Shown here one piece after another: positions 44,486 to 58,900 of a DNA stretch of 64,000 bases. The translations under genes were made by a program, and so were the position numbers. The notes beneath the pieces are model-generated. The model saw only the letters and a list, made by a program, of their open reading frames with translations. It was not told where the DNA came from and made no database searches. The DNA is taken from contig NC_045143.1 of the NCBI RefSeq assembly GCF_008831285.2, forward strand, positions 11,663,503 to 11,727,502, written 5' to 3'. The stretch's first letter is position 1. Each line of letters begins with the position of its first letter. This DNA is from Nymphaea colorata. Lineage: Eukaryota; Streptophyta; Magnoliopsida; Nymphaeales; Nymphaeaceae.

Positions 44486-47400
44486 ATGATGGCGTTCTCC
44501 TTCTCGCCCACGTCGTCTTCATCTCTGTTGCACTCTAATCTGAACTTGATAGAGAAGGGGGCGTCCCTCCCTGCACAACTCGGCTGCTCGCTCATCTGCC
44601 CTTTCAGACATCCTTCCTTAGCCAGGTCAGGAACTGCTCCTCTTTCTCTCTATCTGTGCATGTGGGTTTCCTTTCGTGCATGGGCAGTACCTTCGGGAGC
44701 GCACGTCTGTGTTTCTTTTTATGAATGCTGTTTACTTAAATCAGAAATCTTCGACCGAATCTTTCTTGGTTGCTTCTTGCCGATCCAACATTTAGTAAAG
44801 GAAATTTTTACTTGGTCTACTGGAAGAATGTGGCAGCTTGGGTGAGAGGGGTAGCATTGTAAGCACAATCCTACTAGAAGAGTCCTCAGTTCTGATAGGG
44901 AAAGGTTGGTTGGTTCTTTATCGTTTAACTGAAGCTAGATACCGAAAATTTTCATAAATTTTGATGGTTCATAAGTGGGAAATGGATTTTGGTATTCGTT
45001 CTATACCGTTCATTTGAATGATAACAAGGATAGCTGTTTGCTAGGAGAGGTCTTCCCAGATTTCGTCCAATCAGACGTATTCACGAAGTGGAAAATTGCT
45101 TTGGATTGTCTGTGTGAATTTGATAGGTGTTATTTAGGATATTCTTTATACACTTGAAACCGTTCTTTTTACCTTTTTCTCTTATTCATTTAGAAAAAAG
45201 GCAATCGAGTTTTATTTCTTTGTCTTTTAAATACTTTTTGTCATTCTATTTTCGATAACTTTCCGATATTTTGTAAGAAAACCTGGAAAGTCTTTAACAT
45301 CTTGAAGAATTGTTATCAGAAAATGGCTTGGATTGATATTCGTGAGGATGTCACGTGTTTACCAGATGTTGCAGTCTCTTTTTTCCGAAGGCATGTGAAT
45401 TTTCTCCTCTAGGTCCGGAGCCTTGGGTTGAAGACTAATATTGTCAAGGCATATGAATTGTGTGAAGGCACTGTGAAGTTTATCATCGCCTTCTAAGACT
45501 AATATTTTCAGAGAAGATGTTTACAGATACTATTAATTGTTTGTCAGAATTCTATTGTCACTGTAGCTTTTGTGAAAATGTTTGTTGTGTAATATTCACG
45601 TTTATCTTGAGCATTGGAAGTGTGTTTCTAATTTTTTCATCTCTTAGCATCATTTCCGTGGAATGTACATCTCCATTAGGCAGAAAACTGGGGCTCCTTT
45701 AAATGTACAAGAAACAAGTATGGGCTTTGGAGAAATGGAGCGTCAATTAGATATTCCATTATGGAGGTTTCCAAATATACTTGCTTATTCTGTTTGGGAA
45801 CTGTTACCATCAATATTTAATGGAAAACCTAGGCTTCACATGTCTGAGATCAGTATCACACATCATCACGGTTTAGTTTTCTTGTCATTTGACTTCTGAA
45901 TAATGTGTAATATGTAGCTCCAGTGGCCTTCATTAAACTGCTACATGTGATAGCGTTTGTTGGCCAGTCTGAGCTATGTCTATCAGAGGGCTAATATCTT
46001 GATCTGTTTCTGTCTTCAGAAAAAGGTGCACTCTAAGAAAGGAGAGAAAAGAAATTGGTCACACAGTTGCTTCTATCACTGGTACGTTTGCTCCTGCACT
46101 TGTTTTTTGCTCTTAGTGCTTATATTACAGTGGTATTTTCTTGGGTCTCATAACTACATTGAGAATAGTGAGAAAATATACTTTTTTGGATGACTTTATA
46201 GCATATTGTGCAGTTCTGAGTTTTTCCATCTCCATGAGCAGATTTTTCTGTGGATAAATCCATTGAAACAGCAGCTCTTCTGAAAGGTGAGACATGGTCT
46301 GTCCATAAATTTGGTGGAACATGTGTTGGAACTCCCAAGAGAATCCAGAACGTGGCAGAGATAGTTGTCAGTGACCCATCCGAAAGAAAGGTTGTAGTTG
46401 TTTCTGCCATGTCAAAAGTAACTGACAGCATGTATGACTTAATTTACAAAGCACAGTCTAGGGATGATTCTTATGTTTCAGCATTGGATAGCCTCTATGA
46501 GAAACATAAGGTTACAGCGAGTGAGTTGCTTGATGGAGATGTTCTTGCTTCTTTCCTTTCTCGGTTGCATCAAGATATCACCAATTTAAAGGCAATGCTT
46601 CGTGCTATATATATAGGTTAGCCTTTATCCATTTCGTTATTTTTTTAATTTCCTTGTGAACCTCTCACAGAATGCTGCTCTTTTTAAAACTGTTGCTTTG
46701 TTGATGGAGTTAATTTCTTTGTTTATGAAATCATATTCAGCATGCTTTTACTAGTATCAATCGGTTAAGTCTTCCATGAATGTTAATTTGATGGTTTGTT
46801 TTGTATTTTTGTCCCTTGGCTGAATGATTCCTTTTCACTGCAGATTTTGCTTTCTTCTTTTGCATGGTTGTATGGATTCACTTCATTTGTCATTATATAT
46901 GTGTTTTCTGTTTAAACTTTTAGAATTTATGAATTTGAGTTTTAATTGCTAATCTATTGTGTTAGTCATGTGTTAAGAATCTTAATTATCCATGAACTCC
47001 ACATGACGCTATGAGCAAATTGTTTGTAATTTTAGTAGTCTAAAAGGTTACTTCATTATATTCAAGCCTTGTCTAGCTTAATTTTCTCATCAATGTTTTT
47101 GTATGTTTTCATAGAACTAATACATGGAAACCATCATGTTTGATGCTCAATATTTTCACTTTTCTTTTTGTGCTTCTTGATTCCATACTGAAAATGTGGT
47201 GGGTATAGCCATATGTCTGTTGATATCTCTGAGTGTTTAACCAGCAAACTCAATGCAATAACAGTGTATGTATTTTATCCCTTTGAGATTTTTTGCTGAT
47301 AAATTTTGGCCTTCACTTTGTAGTCCAACCTCACTGGTAAATATCTAATCTTCTTCTTCCTTGATTTACTATCTCCTGTACTTAATCTGTTGCAGCTGGT

Positions 47401-50400
47401 CATGCTACGGAGTCGTTTTCAGACTTTGTTGTGGGTCATGGTGAATTGTGGTCCGCTCAGATGCTGTCTGCTGTTGTCAATAAGGTTAGCTTTTTATGAT
47501 AAATATGGTGTTTTATATATTTCATTCTTAATTCCTTATCATGTTAAAAAATGTCAATGTGCAGTTGGGAGTGAAATGTAGTTGGATGGACACAAGAGAT
47601 GTCCTTGTTGTTAATCCTACTAATTCAAATCAAGTGGATCCTGATTATGTTGAATCTGAGAAGCGACTGGAGAAATGGTTTTCCCAAAGTCCAGCTTCAA
47701 CCATCATTGCTACTGGCTTTATTGCTAGCACTCCCAAAAATATTCCAACAACTTTAAAGAGGGATGGAAGTGACTTCTCTGCTGCAATTATTGGTGCACT
47801 TTTCAGAGCTAAGCAAGTCACTATATGGACGGATGTTGATGGAGTATATAGTGCAGATCCTAGAAAAGGTTCTTTTGATGAAATTCTTGTTCCTTAGATT
47901 CCTTGAAATCAATCATGCTATGGTTTATTTTACTACTAAAATTTATCTTTTAAATGATGGAAAAGATTGTAGGGGGATATGTGGTGAATTTCTATCTAAT
48001 TGATTTTCATCTTATTCTTTGCAGTTAGTGAGGCTATAATTCTTAAAACGCTATCTTATCAGGAGGCCTGGGAACTGGTAAAGTTGATACTACTACTCAC
48101 ATATTGAACATCGGTTTTATTGTATTTGCTTTTGAAATCATTGTCTTCATTTGCAGTCATATTTTGGAGCAAATGTCTTGCATCCTCGCACTATAATTCC
48201 AGTGATGAGGTACAACATTCCTATTGTCATAAGAAATGTATTTAATCACTCCTCTCCTGGAACAACGATATGCCACCCCAGTGCCGATGAAAACGAGGAA
48301 TCAAGCTTGAACGCTGTTGTGAAGGGTTTTGCAACAATAGATAATTTAGCTCTTGTTAATGTTGAAGGGTAAGCCCTTTTTCCTTGACCTGGTGCTTGAA
48401 TGGTTTGTAATCATTCAATACTCAGATCTTTCTTTAAGTTGACCTGCTAGTATGTTGTCTAATATACAGGACTGGAATGGCTGGTGTTCCTGGTACAGCT
48501 AGTGCCATATTTGGTGCTGTTAAGGAAGTAGGAGCTAATGTTATAATGATATCCCAGGCGAGTATATAATCTCTCCTGTATTTCTTGTATGTCGTTCATA
48601 ATTGACCATTGAATCTAATGGAGCTAAATACACTTTAGGCTAGTAGCGAGCACTCTGTGTGCTTTGCGGTGCCTGACAAGGAAGTGGGTGCAGTTGCTGA
48701 TGCCTTGGAGTCCAGATTTCGTCAGGCTTTGGATGCTGGGCGCCTTTCTAAGGTACCATTGAGGTAGAATTGACCATGTTGTGTGAAGTTGGGAAATAAC
48801 TAGCTTGAGTCAGTTGCTTTCTTCAAGTTTCTCAGTTTTACTAAAGTTCAGCATGTCAGCATGGTGCTTTCACCGAATCACTAAGTTGCAAAAATTTTTT
48901 ACCTGTAGAACATCCAGAACCATATACCTCTGTATATGTCTGTGTCTCCTGCTGCATGCAGGTGTTCTATGGTAGATCTTTTTCTATTAATCCAGCCATT
49001 CAGGTGTAGTTATCATTTTCATGCTGAAAATCATGTTTGACATCATATTTATTCATCAAGAAGTTCAAACTTAAAGGATCACATTCGATACTACAGTTCT
49101 GACTTTTAAGGTTTAACTTCCATATGTATTTTCTATTCCTTCATCCCGTTGTTTTCTCTGTCATCTCTCCTTTCAGATTGAAGTTGTCAGGAATTGCAGT
49201 ATTTTGGCAGCAGTGGGGCAGAAAATGGCAAGTACTCCTGGAGTCAGTGCTACCCTTTTCAATGCTCTTGCCAAGGTACTAATGCCATAGGCCATCTAAC
49301 AATAGCTAGAGATGTTCTGCAATACAATGATGTTAATGTAACAAAATTACCCCAAGTGTGCAGCAATAGTTTTTGCTTTTTTGGGTTTTAACTACATCCA
49401 TTCCACTGTGTCAGGCTAATGTGAATATTAGAGCCATAGCTCAGGGTTGCTCTGAGTACAACATTACAGTAGTTTTGAAACGTGAGGATTGCATAAGGGC
49501 TTTGCGAGCTGCACATTCAATATTTTTCCTGTCAAAAACGACTCTATCTGTTGGCATCATCGGGCCAGGATTGATTGGGGGTACATTGCTTGATCAGCTC
49601 CGAGATCAGGTTTGCTTTCTCCCACAATTTTTATTATATAGTTTCTGTTTGTGTTTGTTTTCATTTTAGTGTTTCTTCCAAGACAGCTAGAAGGTACTTG
49701 CAAAATAATTTTCTAGAATTATAATATCTTGATGGCAGAGAGTCTTGATTCTTGAGTTTGATTCTCTACTTCTTTCTTCTGGAGTCCAATTATGCTATGA
49801 TGATATTAATATCACAGGTTCTGTTCCAGTTGCAGTGTTAGCTGTTTCATGTGTCAATTGAATGCTTCATTTTTTTTCCTATGAACACAGGAATATATCT
49901 TGTCGTTCTTTTTCATCTAAGATATGTGTAAAATCTGTTTTATCTTCGTAGATCAGTGTTGGTATTTTAAGCTTAATGATGCACATATGTTTTGTTTATA
50001 GGCTGCAACTCTCAAGGAGGAATTCAATATTGATCTGCGTGTCATGGGAATTACTGGCACACGAAAAATGGTCTTGAATGATGTGTAAGTCCAGAATCTG
50101 ATGAGCATTCTTTTCCACTCTTCAAATGCATGGAGAGATAGCAACCATGCCCTCTCATGATGAAAGGATGGTCATAGAAAAAATGTTAAATGTTCACCTT
50201 TCTGTAGGTTCTTTTTTTTTTAAAAGAAAAAATAATTATCTTAGTTCAATGGTTGGTGGCACCATCAAGGGATTGGAAACAGGAAATTGTGGTTGATTTT
50301 TTTTTTTTTTTTCTGGTGTATTATGGAATAGGGGAATTGACTTGTCAAGATGGAGAGAACTTCTAAAAGAGGAGTCAGAAGAAGGTGACTTGGAGAAATT

Positions 50401-53021
50401 TACTCAACACGTTAATGCAAGGCATTTCATTCCAAACACCGTCATAGTGGACTGCACTGCTAGTTCAGAAATAGCAAACAATTACTATGATTGGTTACGC
50501 AGAGGAATCCATGTAATCACCCCAAACAAAAAGGCCAATTCAGGGCCTCTTGAGCGGGTAAGACATTCTGAACATTGCTAAGTTGTCATGGTCTTAATTG
50601 AAGAATTATCACATTTGTGCTCATCTGACATCTCATTCAAGATACATATACTTATCCATTAACTGAAACCCCTAATCTTCTGTAGTTTCGTTGTCTTAAG
50701 TTTTACCAGTGAATTTTATTCTTTGTGTTTCATTCCTAGCTGAGGTCTAGCTATATGTCCTTGCAGTTCCACGGAACTGTCCATTTTGTAATGTTAGGCC
50801 CCATAGTTTGCTCATCCATTGCATGAGATCACAAAGACACTTGTAGAGCTGCCTATGGTAATCCTTTTGTTTTTCTCTCTCTTACACAACTATGTTTTGT
50901 ATATCACTTCGGTAATTTGTTTGTTCATTGTACCCTGTCTATGACTAAACATTTCTATTTTCAGTAGAAGTAGGTCTTCATGAGTTGGCAATGCTTGCTG
51001 AAGTTTGTTGTTTGACGGGAATACACGTTCTTTATATGGATAAGTTCTATCTGCTCATATGTTCTTCAATGTTATATGGCAGTGAAAGCGGTCTATCATT
51101 TAAGGAGAAATGAAGTCAAATGAAGCCTGTCTTAGATTTTAGTGACGTACCTTCACCCATTGCAAATTAAAATGGAATAACTACCGCAGTGCTTTCTTGT
51201 TTGAAATTATTCTGGATATGCCAACAATAAAAACCTGTGCCTGCATCCAACCATTGTGTTCAGACTGGTAATTGTGCTAATGAAACCATGCTATGATATC
51301 GGAAGCCGAGTGTATCAAACTAATTATAAGCCTACTGTAAGCTTGTATGAGCTGATAACTCAAGCTTGACAGGTAGATGATATTGTGCAGAATCTGATCC
51401 ACGATGCAATTTCTTGAGTTACTGAATCTGATATCCATCTTGGAGCATAGAAATTTTCTGATTTTAGAAAAAGGATTAAAATTTGATGGTTTTCAATAAA
51501 TGGAACAATAATGTGGTCAATTTCACATATTGTGGGCTTGAGATGGAAGGATTTAGCCTTCCTCTCTATACTTATCTTTCTTGTTCTATTTTTATGGGTT
51601 ATGGAGTTTGATATGTCTTACAGGAACTATTCTGGCTGTGGAACATTTATTATTAGGAAAGGCCTTTTATCTGTGGTTTATACTTTATAGTGCTTTTGAT
51701 TTCAAATTCAAATTTTTGCAATGTAATCTGATTTTCTTTTATTTGTAATATTTGCTCAGTACTTGAAGATAAGAGAACTTCAGCGTAGATCTTACACTCA
51801 TTACTTTTACGAGGCAACTGTTGGGGCTGGTCTTCCAATTATTAGCACCTTGCGTGGACTGCTAGAAACTGGTGACAGAGTTTTGCGCATTGAGGGCATA
51901 TTCAGGTGTGAAATAGTTTTAGTTCTTGATTTATAAGAGCAGAATATTGGAACTGGCTTCTTGACGTTCTACTACAATGGAAGATGGCTGTTCTTTATGG
52001 GACCTTATTTCTTAAACATATACCTTACCTGAAAAGTTTAAAAAGTTCATCATTTTAACTTTTTAAGCTTCTGAATCTATCAGTGAGTTCAGCTGATATA
52101 GACTTGATGGTAATTTCTCATTTCAGTGGGACATTGAGTTACATATTCAACAACTTCGCTGGTGAACAGCAATTCAGTGAAGTGGTAGCAGAAGCGAAAG
52201 ACTCTGGCTACACTGAACCAGATCCTAGGGATGATCTTTCAGGAATGGATGTCGCTAGAAAGGTTACTATGTGAATGTATTTCTTTTATTGAGGGGATCC
52301 TTATTTATGAAAATAGTCATGCTAAATTTGCTGCTTTATTACTTCCTGTGGTTCATTCGCTTCATCAGGTAATAATACTTGCAAGAGAATCAGGTTTGAA
52401 GCTGGAGCTTTCTGATATTCCTGTACAAAGTCTTGTTCCAGAGCCTTTGACTGTAAGAATAACTACTTTCTTTTTCCTGGGTTCAATTTTTCGTACTCTC
52501 CATGTATGTGGCTCTGATGAGGTTCCTGTTACAGAAATGCTCGTCGGCTGAGGAATTCATGCAGCAACTGAACAAATATGATGGTGAAATTGCAAAGCAG
52601 AGGATAGAAGCTGCAAATAATGGCGAGGTAATAATATGCTACTCAGTTTTTGGCTCTGTTCCTGTTTTGTCTGGCAGTTTCTTTTTTACTTTCTGGCTCT
52701 ATTCGTGTGTTGTCTGGCAGTTTCTTTTCTACTTTGCTTGGCTATTTTGTAACATTTTGTTGTTGGTGCTAAAAGGTGTTGAGATATGTGGGAGTTGTTG
52801 ATGTGGTTAATAACAAGGGAAGTGTTTCACTGAAGCGTTACCCAAAAGAGCATCCCTTTGCACAGCTCTCTGGTTCTGATAACATAATCGCCTTCACAAC
52901 AATTAGATACAAAAATCAGCCACTTATTGTTAGAGGACCGGGTGCTGGTGCAGAGGTTACTGCAGGAGGTATTTTCAGTGACATCCTCCGATTGGCTTCC
53001 TACCTTGGTGCGCCTTCCTAA
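44486..53021 (+). CDS. AK-HSDH: Bifunctional aspartokinase-homoserine dehydrogenase (AK-HSDH), 18 exons
   Basis: Plastid enzyme making aspartyl phosphate and, from aspartate semialdehyde, homoserine (Thr/Met/Ile branch); plant enzymes are inhibited by threonine through the central ACT domains. Exons: 44486-44625, 46020-46081, 46242-46616, 47396-47484, 47565-47868, 48025-48077, 48157-48368, 48470-48557, 48639-48752, 49177-49275, 49415-49609, 50002-50084, 50332-50557, 51760-51905, 52127-52262, 52369-52452, 52535-52627, 52776-53021. They sum to 2,745 bases (914 residues), in phase throughout and the usual family length. A Ser-rich transit peptide (about 1-60) is followed by the aspartokinase domain: KFGGTCVG 90-97, GSDFSAAI 290-297, WTDVDGVYSADPRK 310-323. 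ACT domains span about 405-540. The dehydrogenase has GPGLIGG 562-568 (NAD(P)-binding), TPNKKAN 668-674 and GIFSGTLSY near 727-734. It ends RLASYLGAPS. All introns are GT-AG except intron 8 (GC-AG). The GA-rich leader (44455-44483) is typical. A second Met follows the start directly. Confidence 0.97.
48558..48638 (+). other. GC-AG intron in AK-HSDH (intron 8)
   Basis: Donor CAG|GCGAGT and acceptor TTTAG|GCT. Using the nearby GT (GCGA|GTATAT) would break the reading frame and the conserved SQASSEHSV sequence, so the GC donor is required. Confidence 0.85.
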
Positions 53022-54339
53022 TGATGTCACTCACAAACTTGGAGTAAAGATTATCCTGTTTTACTTTTTGTCTCATTTCGAGTTAAATTAAGTATTCGGC
53101 AATTCTCCTTGGGAAGTGTCCAACGATGGTTTTGGAATTGAGATTTTGTACTTTTAGTCATTTTGGTGAAGAAACTCTCTCTCTCTCTCTCTCTCTCGTG
53201 CTTGTGCAGTCACTCTATGTGTGTGTCAGCATGCACGTATGCACACCCCAAAGATACTTCAATTTATGTTTTGTGTTGCCCTATCCGGTATGCTACTTGA
53301 GCTGAAATTTGCACAAAATTGGTGTTTCTCTGTGCCCATTTACCATAGATCTATATGAGGATGAACCGAGTGTGAAAGTTTTGCACTCCTTTTTTTTCTG
53401 CCGTTTTAGGAATGGACTTTCAGGTCTCCACCACCCATTCTCGGGTGGGAAGGGGTAGTGTAAAATGACGAAAAGGAGGGAAAAAGTAAGAGTCAGAAGA
53501 GAAGAGAAAAGATGAAAAACCAGTTTCGAAATAGGACTAGTTCCAGACTGGTGATTCGATTTGATTAAAAAGTCGAGATCTGGACTTGCTTTTGCGCAAG
53601 CAGCTTAATCCTTTTCTTTAAGAAAAATGCTTCTTACGAGCCTGAGTTTTTGGCTTGGGAGGATGTTTCACTTTCGGGCCAAAGTGAATGTTTACCGTGC
53701 CTTATTTTGGTTCAGTGAGTCAAAATGTCCTTCTGACTACCAAGCAAGTTTATCGCTACCTTGTGATAAAGAGATATCTTGGGTATTAAACTCTAGTCCT
53801 CCCTTAATTTGGAGGCTTCAAGCCGCTCCACCAAGCCCCTGTCGTCACGGAAAAGAAGAATATCCTGAGTTGTTTGGCAATAATTACAAATTTGGGGTAG
53901 GTGCATAGAACATCAACATCCTGTTACTATTGCCAAACACATCTAGATGGGAACATATCATAGAAGATCCTTCTAAGATGGTATTTAGAAGAGGAACTTG
54001 AAGGCAAATCGGCTAACATGTGAACAGTACCTCCAAATAGCAGAGAGGCCCTCAAATGGAGCCTATAACTTTATCCAATTCAAGCTTGGAATTGCGACAT
54101 AGAACAATTATTGACCAATTCCCATGTCGAGCCCATATTGGAATAATGGTTAATCATGCACCTTACCCATGAATCCAAAGATAGTATGCTTGGATCCTTG
54201 CCATTGCGATGTGAAGTTGCCATTAGTTTCTCAAATGAAACTACTTTGGTTTAGAACTTCGCAGAAGGAATTAAGCTAGATATTGAATACAAGCTCCACA
54301 CCAAAAACTTACATGAAGGAAGGTAGCGAACGCGTGTGC

Positions 54340-54343
<4 letters not shown>
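53022..54343. other. 3' flank of AK-HSDH and intergenic DNA
   Basis: Contains the AK-HSDH 3' untranslated region, a (CT)n run at about 53175-53197, and no recognisable coding sequence. Confidence 0.5.

Positions 54344-54394
<51 letters not shown>
54344..54394. repeat. (GA)n microsatellite
   Basis: About 51 bases of GA dinucleotide. Confidence 0.95.
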
Positions 54395-54397
<3 letters not shown>

Positions 54398-54863
54398 AGC
54401 TCTCAATGTTGTCTGTATATGAACTGGATCAGGTCGTGTCGGCAGACAGAAACTGGGGCGAGTCCATCTTTTCTTTTCAATTTTTTTTTTATATTTAAAA
54501 ACAATGTTCACACTAATCCGAACTATTCAGAAAATTATTGTTTTTTAAATGCGAGATTCTTTCTTGTTTCATTGAGGAGCAGGTCTCCATGAATATTGAT
54601 AGGAAAGAAAAATATATTTCTCAAGGTTTATGGTTGCCTCGTCTTGGTGACATAACATGTAATGAGCAAAGAAAATCTTTTACACTTTGTTCTTTTATTC
54701 AGAACAATAACTCCCTCGGAAGATCTTCGTTTGGAACCTTTTCTTGTTTTCTTTCCCTAAGCATAAGACAGATCTCTAGGAGGATTCGAGCCCATTATGG
54801 GCTAATCCAGCGAAAGATGACTCAGAAGTCCTTAAAGAGATTAAGCAAAATAATAGTCAGGAA

Positions 54864-55103
54864 CAAAATATGCGATAGGTTGAGAAAGAAGGAGAGACAA
54901 CAAGATACGTGGTTTAGCAGAAGGCTGCATACATCCACAGGAAGGGTTGTGAGTCTTTCCTTACTCAACCAATATTACAAGAAAAAGACTTAAACCCTTG
55001 TTTGTTACATGACATTACAATAGATTTATTTTCTTTACAGTCACAACTACCACCATTATCTTTCTTAACAAATTTTACACCAGACTTGCTATCTTTATGT
55101 GCA
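54864..55103 (-). repeat. 3' LTR of the decayed copia element
   Basis: Shares blocks such as GAGACAACAAGATA, GTGAGTCTT and ACTTGCTATCTTTATGTGCA with the right LTR, allowing single-base differences. Confidence 0.7.
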
Positions 55104-55160
55104 TTGAATCTGGGGCAAGCCAAAAATTTTATACTTCATTTGATTCTTCATGATGCCTGA

Positions 55161-58100
55161 TTGGCATTACGAAAATTATTGTCTTTAGATATTGCTTCAA
55201 AATTAGTCACCTTTATCATCTTCTTCCATGTTAACTGCTGTAGATCTAGATCCAGATATAGATCTAATATATACCCCCCTTCAAACAAGGGGTTTGGGAA
55301 GAACCTGAATTTTGGACCTGAGGTCTTCATACCATTGAATAGGATGAGTTATAGTGAAGATATCCACAAACTGGTTAGAGGAAGCAATGTGGTGGACTTT
55401 AAGTTGGCCTTTAGCATTTCAGTCCCGAACAAAAAAAAGTATGTCCATCTTGACATGCTTACTTCATTGGTGAAAGACAAGCTCTGCCGACATATATAAT
55501 GCACTATTGTTGTCACACTGCAATGTGAGAGATTTAAATGGGACATGTAGTTCTTCAAGGAGGTGTTGTACCTAGATAAACTCAGTTGTGACATTGGAAA
55601 TAGTTTGGTATTCTGTTTCGAAGCTGGATCTAGTAACAATAGTTTGCTTTTGGAGTTCCATGACAGAAGATTAGGTCCAAGAAAAACTGCATGTCCTCAT
55701 ATTAATTTTCTAATATCGAGATTTCCAGCTCGGTCTGCGTCACTATAGGCTGAAAACAAGAATCCTTAGATAACTTGCCAATCTTCAATAGTGGGGTGTT
55801 GCATAAATTGTCCACACTTATGTACGACAAGTGATAGATCAGGTCTAGTGATGGTGGCATATTGGAGTGACCCAACAATCTAGTGATAAACTGATGCATC
55901 ATGAAAGGCGTTTCCCTTATTAGCTGTAGGGAGGTAGAGCATGATATGGGCGTGCTGATTAGCTTGACTCTAGTCAGGCCGGCTCTTTGAAGAATGTTCA
56001 TAAAGTACTTATGTTGAGAAAATATAACTCTAGATTTAGTTGTTGTGACTGAGATGCTCAGAAAATAATGGAGATACCCTAGATCTTTGAGAGCAAACTC
56101 GTGAAGAAGTTTATCAATAACTCATCACACTACAAAAGAGGATGAGCTAGTAATGATAATATCGTCTGCATACACTTAACATATATTAAGTGAGTCTTCC
56201 CATAAAATATAAAGACAGATGTGTCAAATGTCGAGCTGTGAAATCTAATATTAAAGACTATTGCTCAGTTTTTTATACTAAGGACGATGAGCCTATTTGA
56301 AACCATAGAAGGCTTTGTGTAGGTTGACACACATGACGAGGATGTCAATCATCTTCATATCCAGTGGCTGGGTCATGTAGATAGTCTCTTGAAGATACCC
56401 ATGAAGCAATGCGTTGCTAACATATAACTGTCAAAGCTCTTAGTGATTCCAATGGCGACTATAAGTACAGTGCAAATGGTGTTAGGTTTGACCACATAGC
56501 TGAAAGTATCAAAATAGTCTATGCCTTCTTCTTGACTATAGCCTTAGATACCAAGTGGGCTTTGTGACACTCAATAGCTCCATCGGCCTTGCTTATGAAT
56601 TAAAAAACCCTCTTGGACTTGCACCTGATAACATACTCCACTTGTCGTGGTGCCTCAAGAATCCAAGTACTATTCTGGCACAAGGCATTCATCTTAGTAC
56701 CCTTAGCATGTTACCAATGAGAATTTTGAATGTCTTGTTTATAATTCAATGGTTCTTGGTTCACTAGAAGGTCAAATAGCTAGGCAAAGGGAATGAGATG
56801 GGTGGTGGCAGCGTAGAGCTTAGGAATCTTAGTTCCATAATCTTGAGAAAGTGTCACCATATGGTATGTTTTCAAAGGAAGACCAGACGAGATATTTGAA
56901 GATGGAAGCAGACCCAGGTCCGGTTCGGGCGGTCCAAAAATTGGTGGGTCTAGTTCAATTAGATTTGAAGTAGATGAATGTTCAGATGATACTATTGGCT
57001 TTATATTAGGTGGTGGCGAGTTGACATGAGAGTTAGGGATTTGATTAATATTTTTAGTCTCTAATGAGGTGGGTATAGAAGCCCCGATAGAGTTAGATGA
57101 GATGGTTGGGTGCAAAATTTTCCTTTGAAATGAAAAATTCATTTCATCAAAATCCATGTTTCTAGAAATAATAATTTTGGTTGTAGCAGGGTGCAGGAGA
57201 CTATATCCTTTATGACTAGGCTATATCCTAAAACCACATGAATAGCTAATTTAAAATCAAGTTTATGATTTGTAAAAGGTCTTAGGCATGGAAAACGGGC
57301 ACAGCAAAACATTCTTAGAAAGGTATCCTGTGGACTTTTTTTGAAGTTGACTTCGTAAGGCGACTTTTACAAATGACTAGTTGAGGGCATCCGATTCATT
57401 AAATAATATGCATCCAAAATTTTATACTCACCACCACCATCTCTCCGGAAATATTTACTTTTGCTCTCAAAAATATTTTCTATTCTATTTTTAAAAAAAT
57501 TGAAACATATCTACAACGTCAGTTTTATAGGCAAACATATATATAAATTGTATATATCTCCATGTAAAATGAGAATATGTATCAATAAAGGCCGCATAAT
57601 ATGTATATGGGTCTGAACTACTAGCTAGCGATGGCCCCAAACATCCGAGTAAATTAACTCAACAAGTTCGTTAAACCTGTCTCATAAATCATAAAAAAGC
57701 AACTTAATATTTTTGTCCTGTTGACATGCAGAGAAAATTTTATTCAATTTAATGTCTGAAACTATGTTGTGTCCCGAGCAATCTCAATTCTTGTTTTTTG
57801 ATTTTTTACACAGAAAAAGCCAGCATGGAATTCAAAGAAAGCACTACTGTCCTTAAAACCTTGCAAATAGAAACCAAAATTTTAGTAACACTGGGAGCAT
57901 ATAAAATATCTTTAAGCATAGCCTTATAATGAGTAAGCTAAAATTTAGAGATACCGATATGAGAAATCAATAAACCTGTGCCTCATGTTTTACAACTATT
58001 ATCTTTCCGTTGATAAAGAGCGTGAATTGACAAAGCTATTGAGATCATTTGTCACATAATAGGTAGCACCTGCGTCCAGGTACCAACTGCCACCGTCTCC

Positions 58101-58700
58101 ATCCCGCATAGAAGTATGATAGGGTTGGAATTGATCATTGTTAGAGTTGGTTTTTGGTTTAGAATTTGAAAGCAAGTCCAATCAATATGTCATACCTTGT
58201 TGCGGTATTAACACACTACCCATCCACTATTATTTCTAGATTGGGCTCCTCCTTGACCATTAGAACACCCACAATTAGTCTTGAAATTCTGGTTTTGATT
58301 GAATGATAGATGGTGCTAATTATTATTGTTGCTATTAGCCTAAAATTGAACAATGTTAGCAGAAACAACACTATTTTTAGTTTCTTCGTGATGTAGTTGA
58401 GATTGTTGAATAAGCATTAAACTAAGGAATTCATTAAGAGACACAAGATTAGCTCGAGTAGTGATGGTTGTCTAGAATGCAGCATAGGAACTAGGCAGTC
58501 CACGAAAGCTATGGAGAATAATGTCATCTTCTGCCACTAGTTTTGAGGCCATGGTCAGCTGGTGCACAAGAGACGTGACCCTTTGGAGATATTCACTAAC
58601 CAAACTGTTGCCTTTCTTTATACGTTCTAAGTGCTCCTTAAGTTGAAGCACACGAGAGCGAGAGTGTGCAGAATACACTTCTTTTAGGATATTCCAATCT
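55161..58700 (-). pseudogene. Copia gag-pol remains
   Basis: Minus-strand frames, broken by many stops. A UBN2-type gag piece lies at 58678-58472 (with QLKEHLERIKKGNSLVSEYL). The protease motif WYLDAGATYYVTNDL lies at 58181-57999, with the catalytic DSG changed to DAG. An integrase/RT linker lies at about 57157-56780. The RT C-terminal part is 56001-55702 (MNILQRAGLTRVKLISTPIS). RNase H remains run from 55639 to 55161. A non-functional relic. Confidence 0.8.
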
Positions 58701-58900
58701 TCTCATGATGATTTTAGACCAATAATATGTGAATGGACTAGTTCAGAGAGCATAGAAGATTTTGAGAACTTACCTACTGTGATGCAAACGATAAGGAAGA
58801 AGAATTATCTGATTATCATAATGCCAATGCAAGGTTTTCTCTCCTAGGATAGCAAACCAGCTCTCAATCCAAAGCAAGAGTGTATAATTTGATACCATAA

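Noticed and set aside
47541-48003. Separate overlapping open frames within AK-HSDH that might be small genes
   Set aside because: They are exon read-through into introns; splice sites with consistent phase explain the conserved parts.
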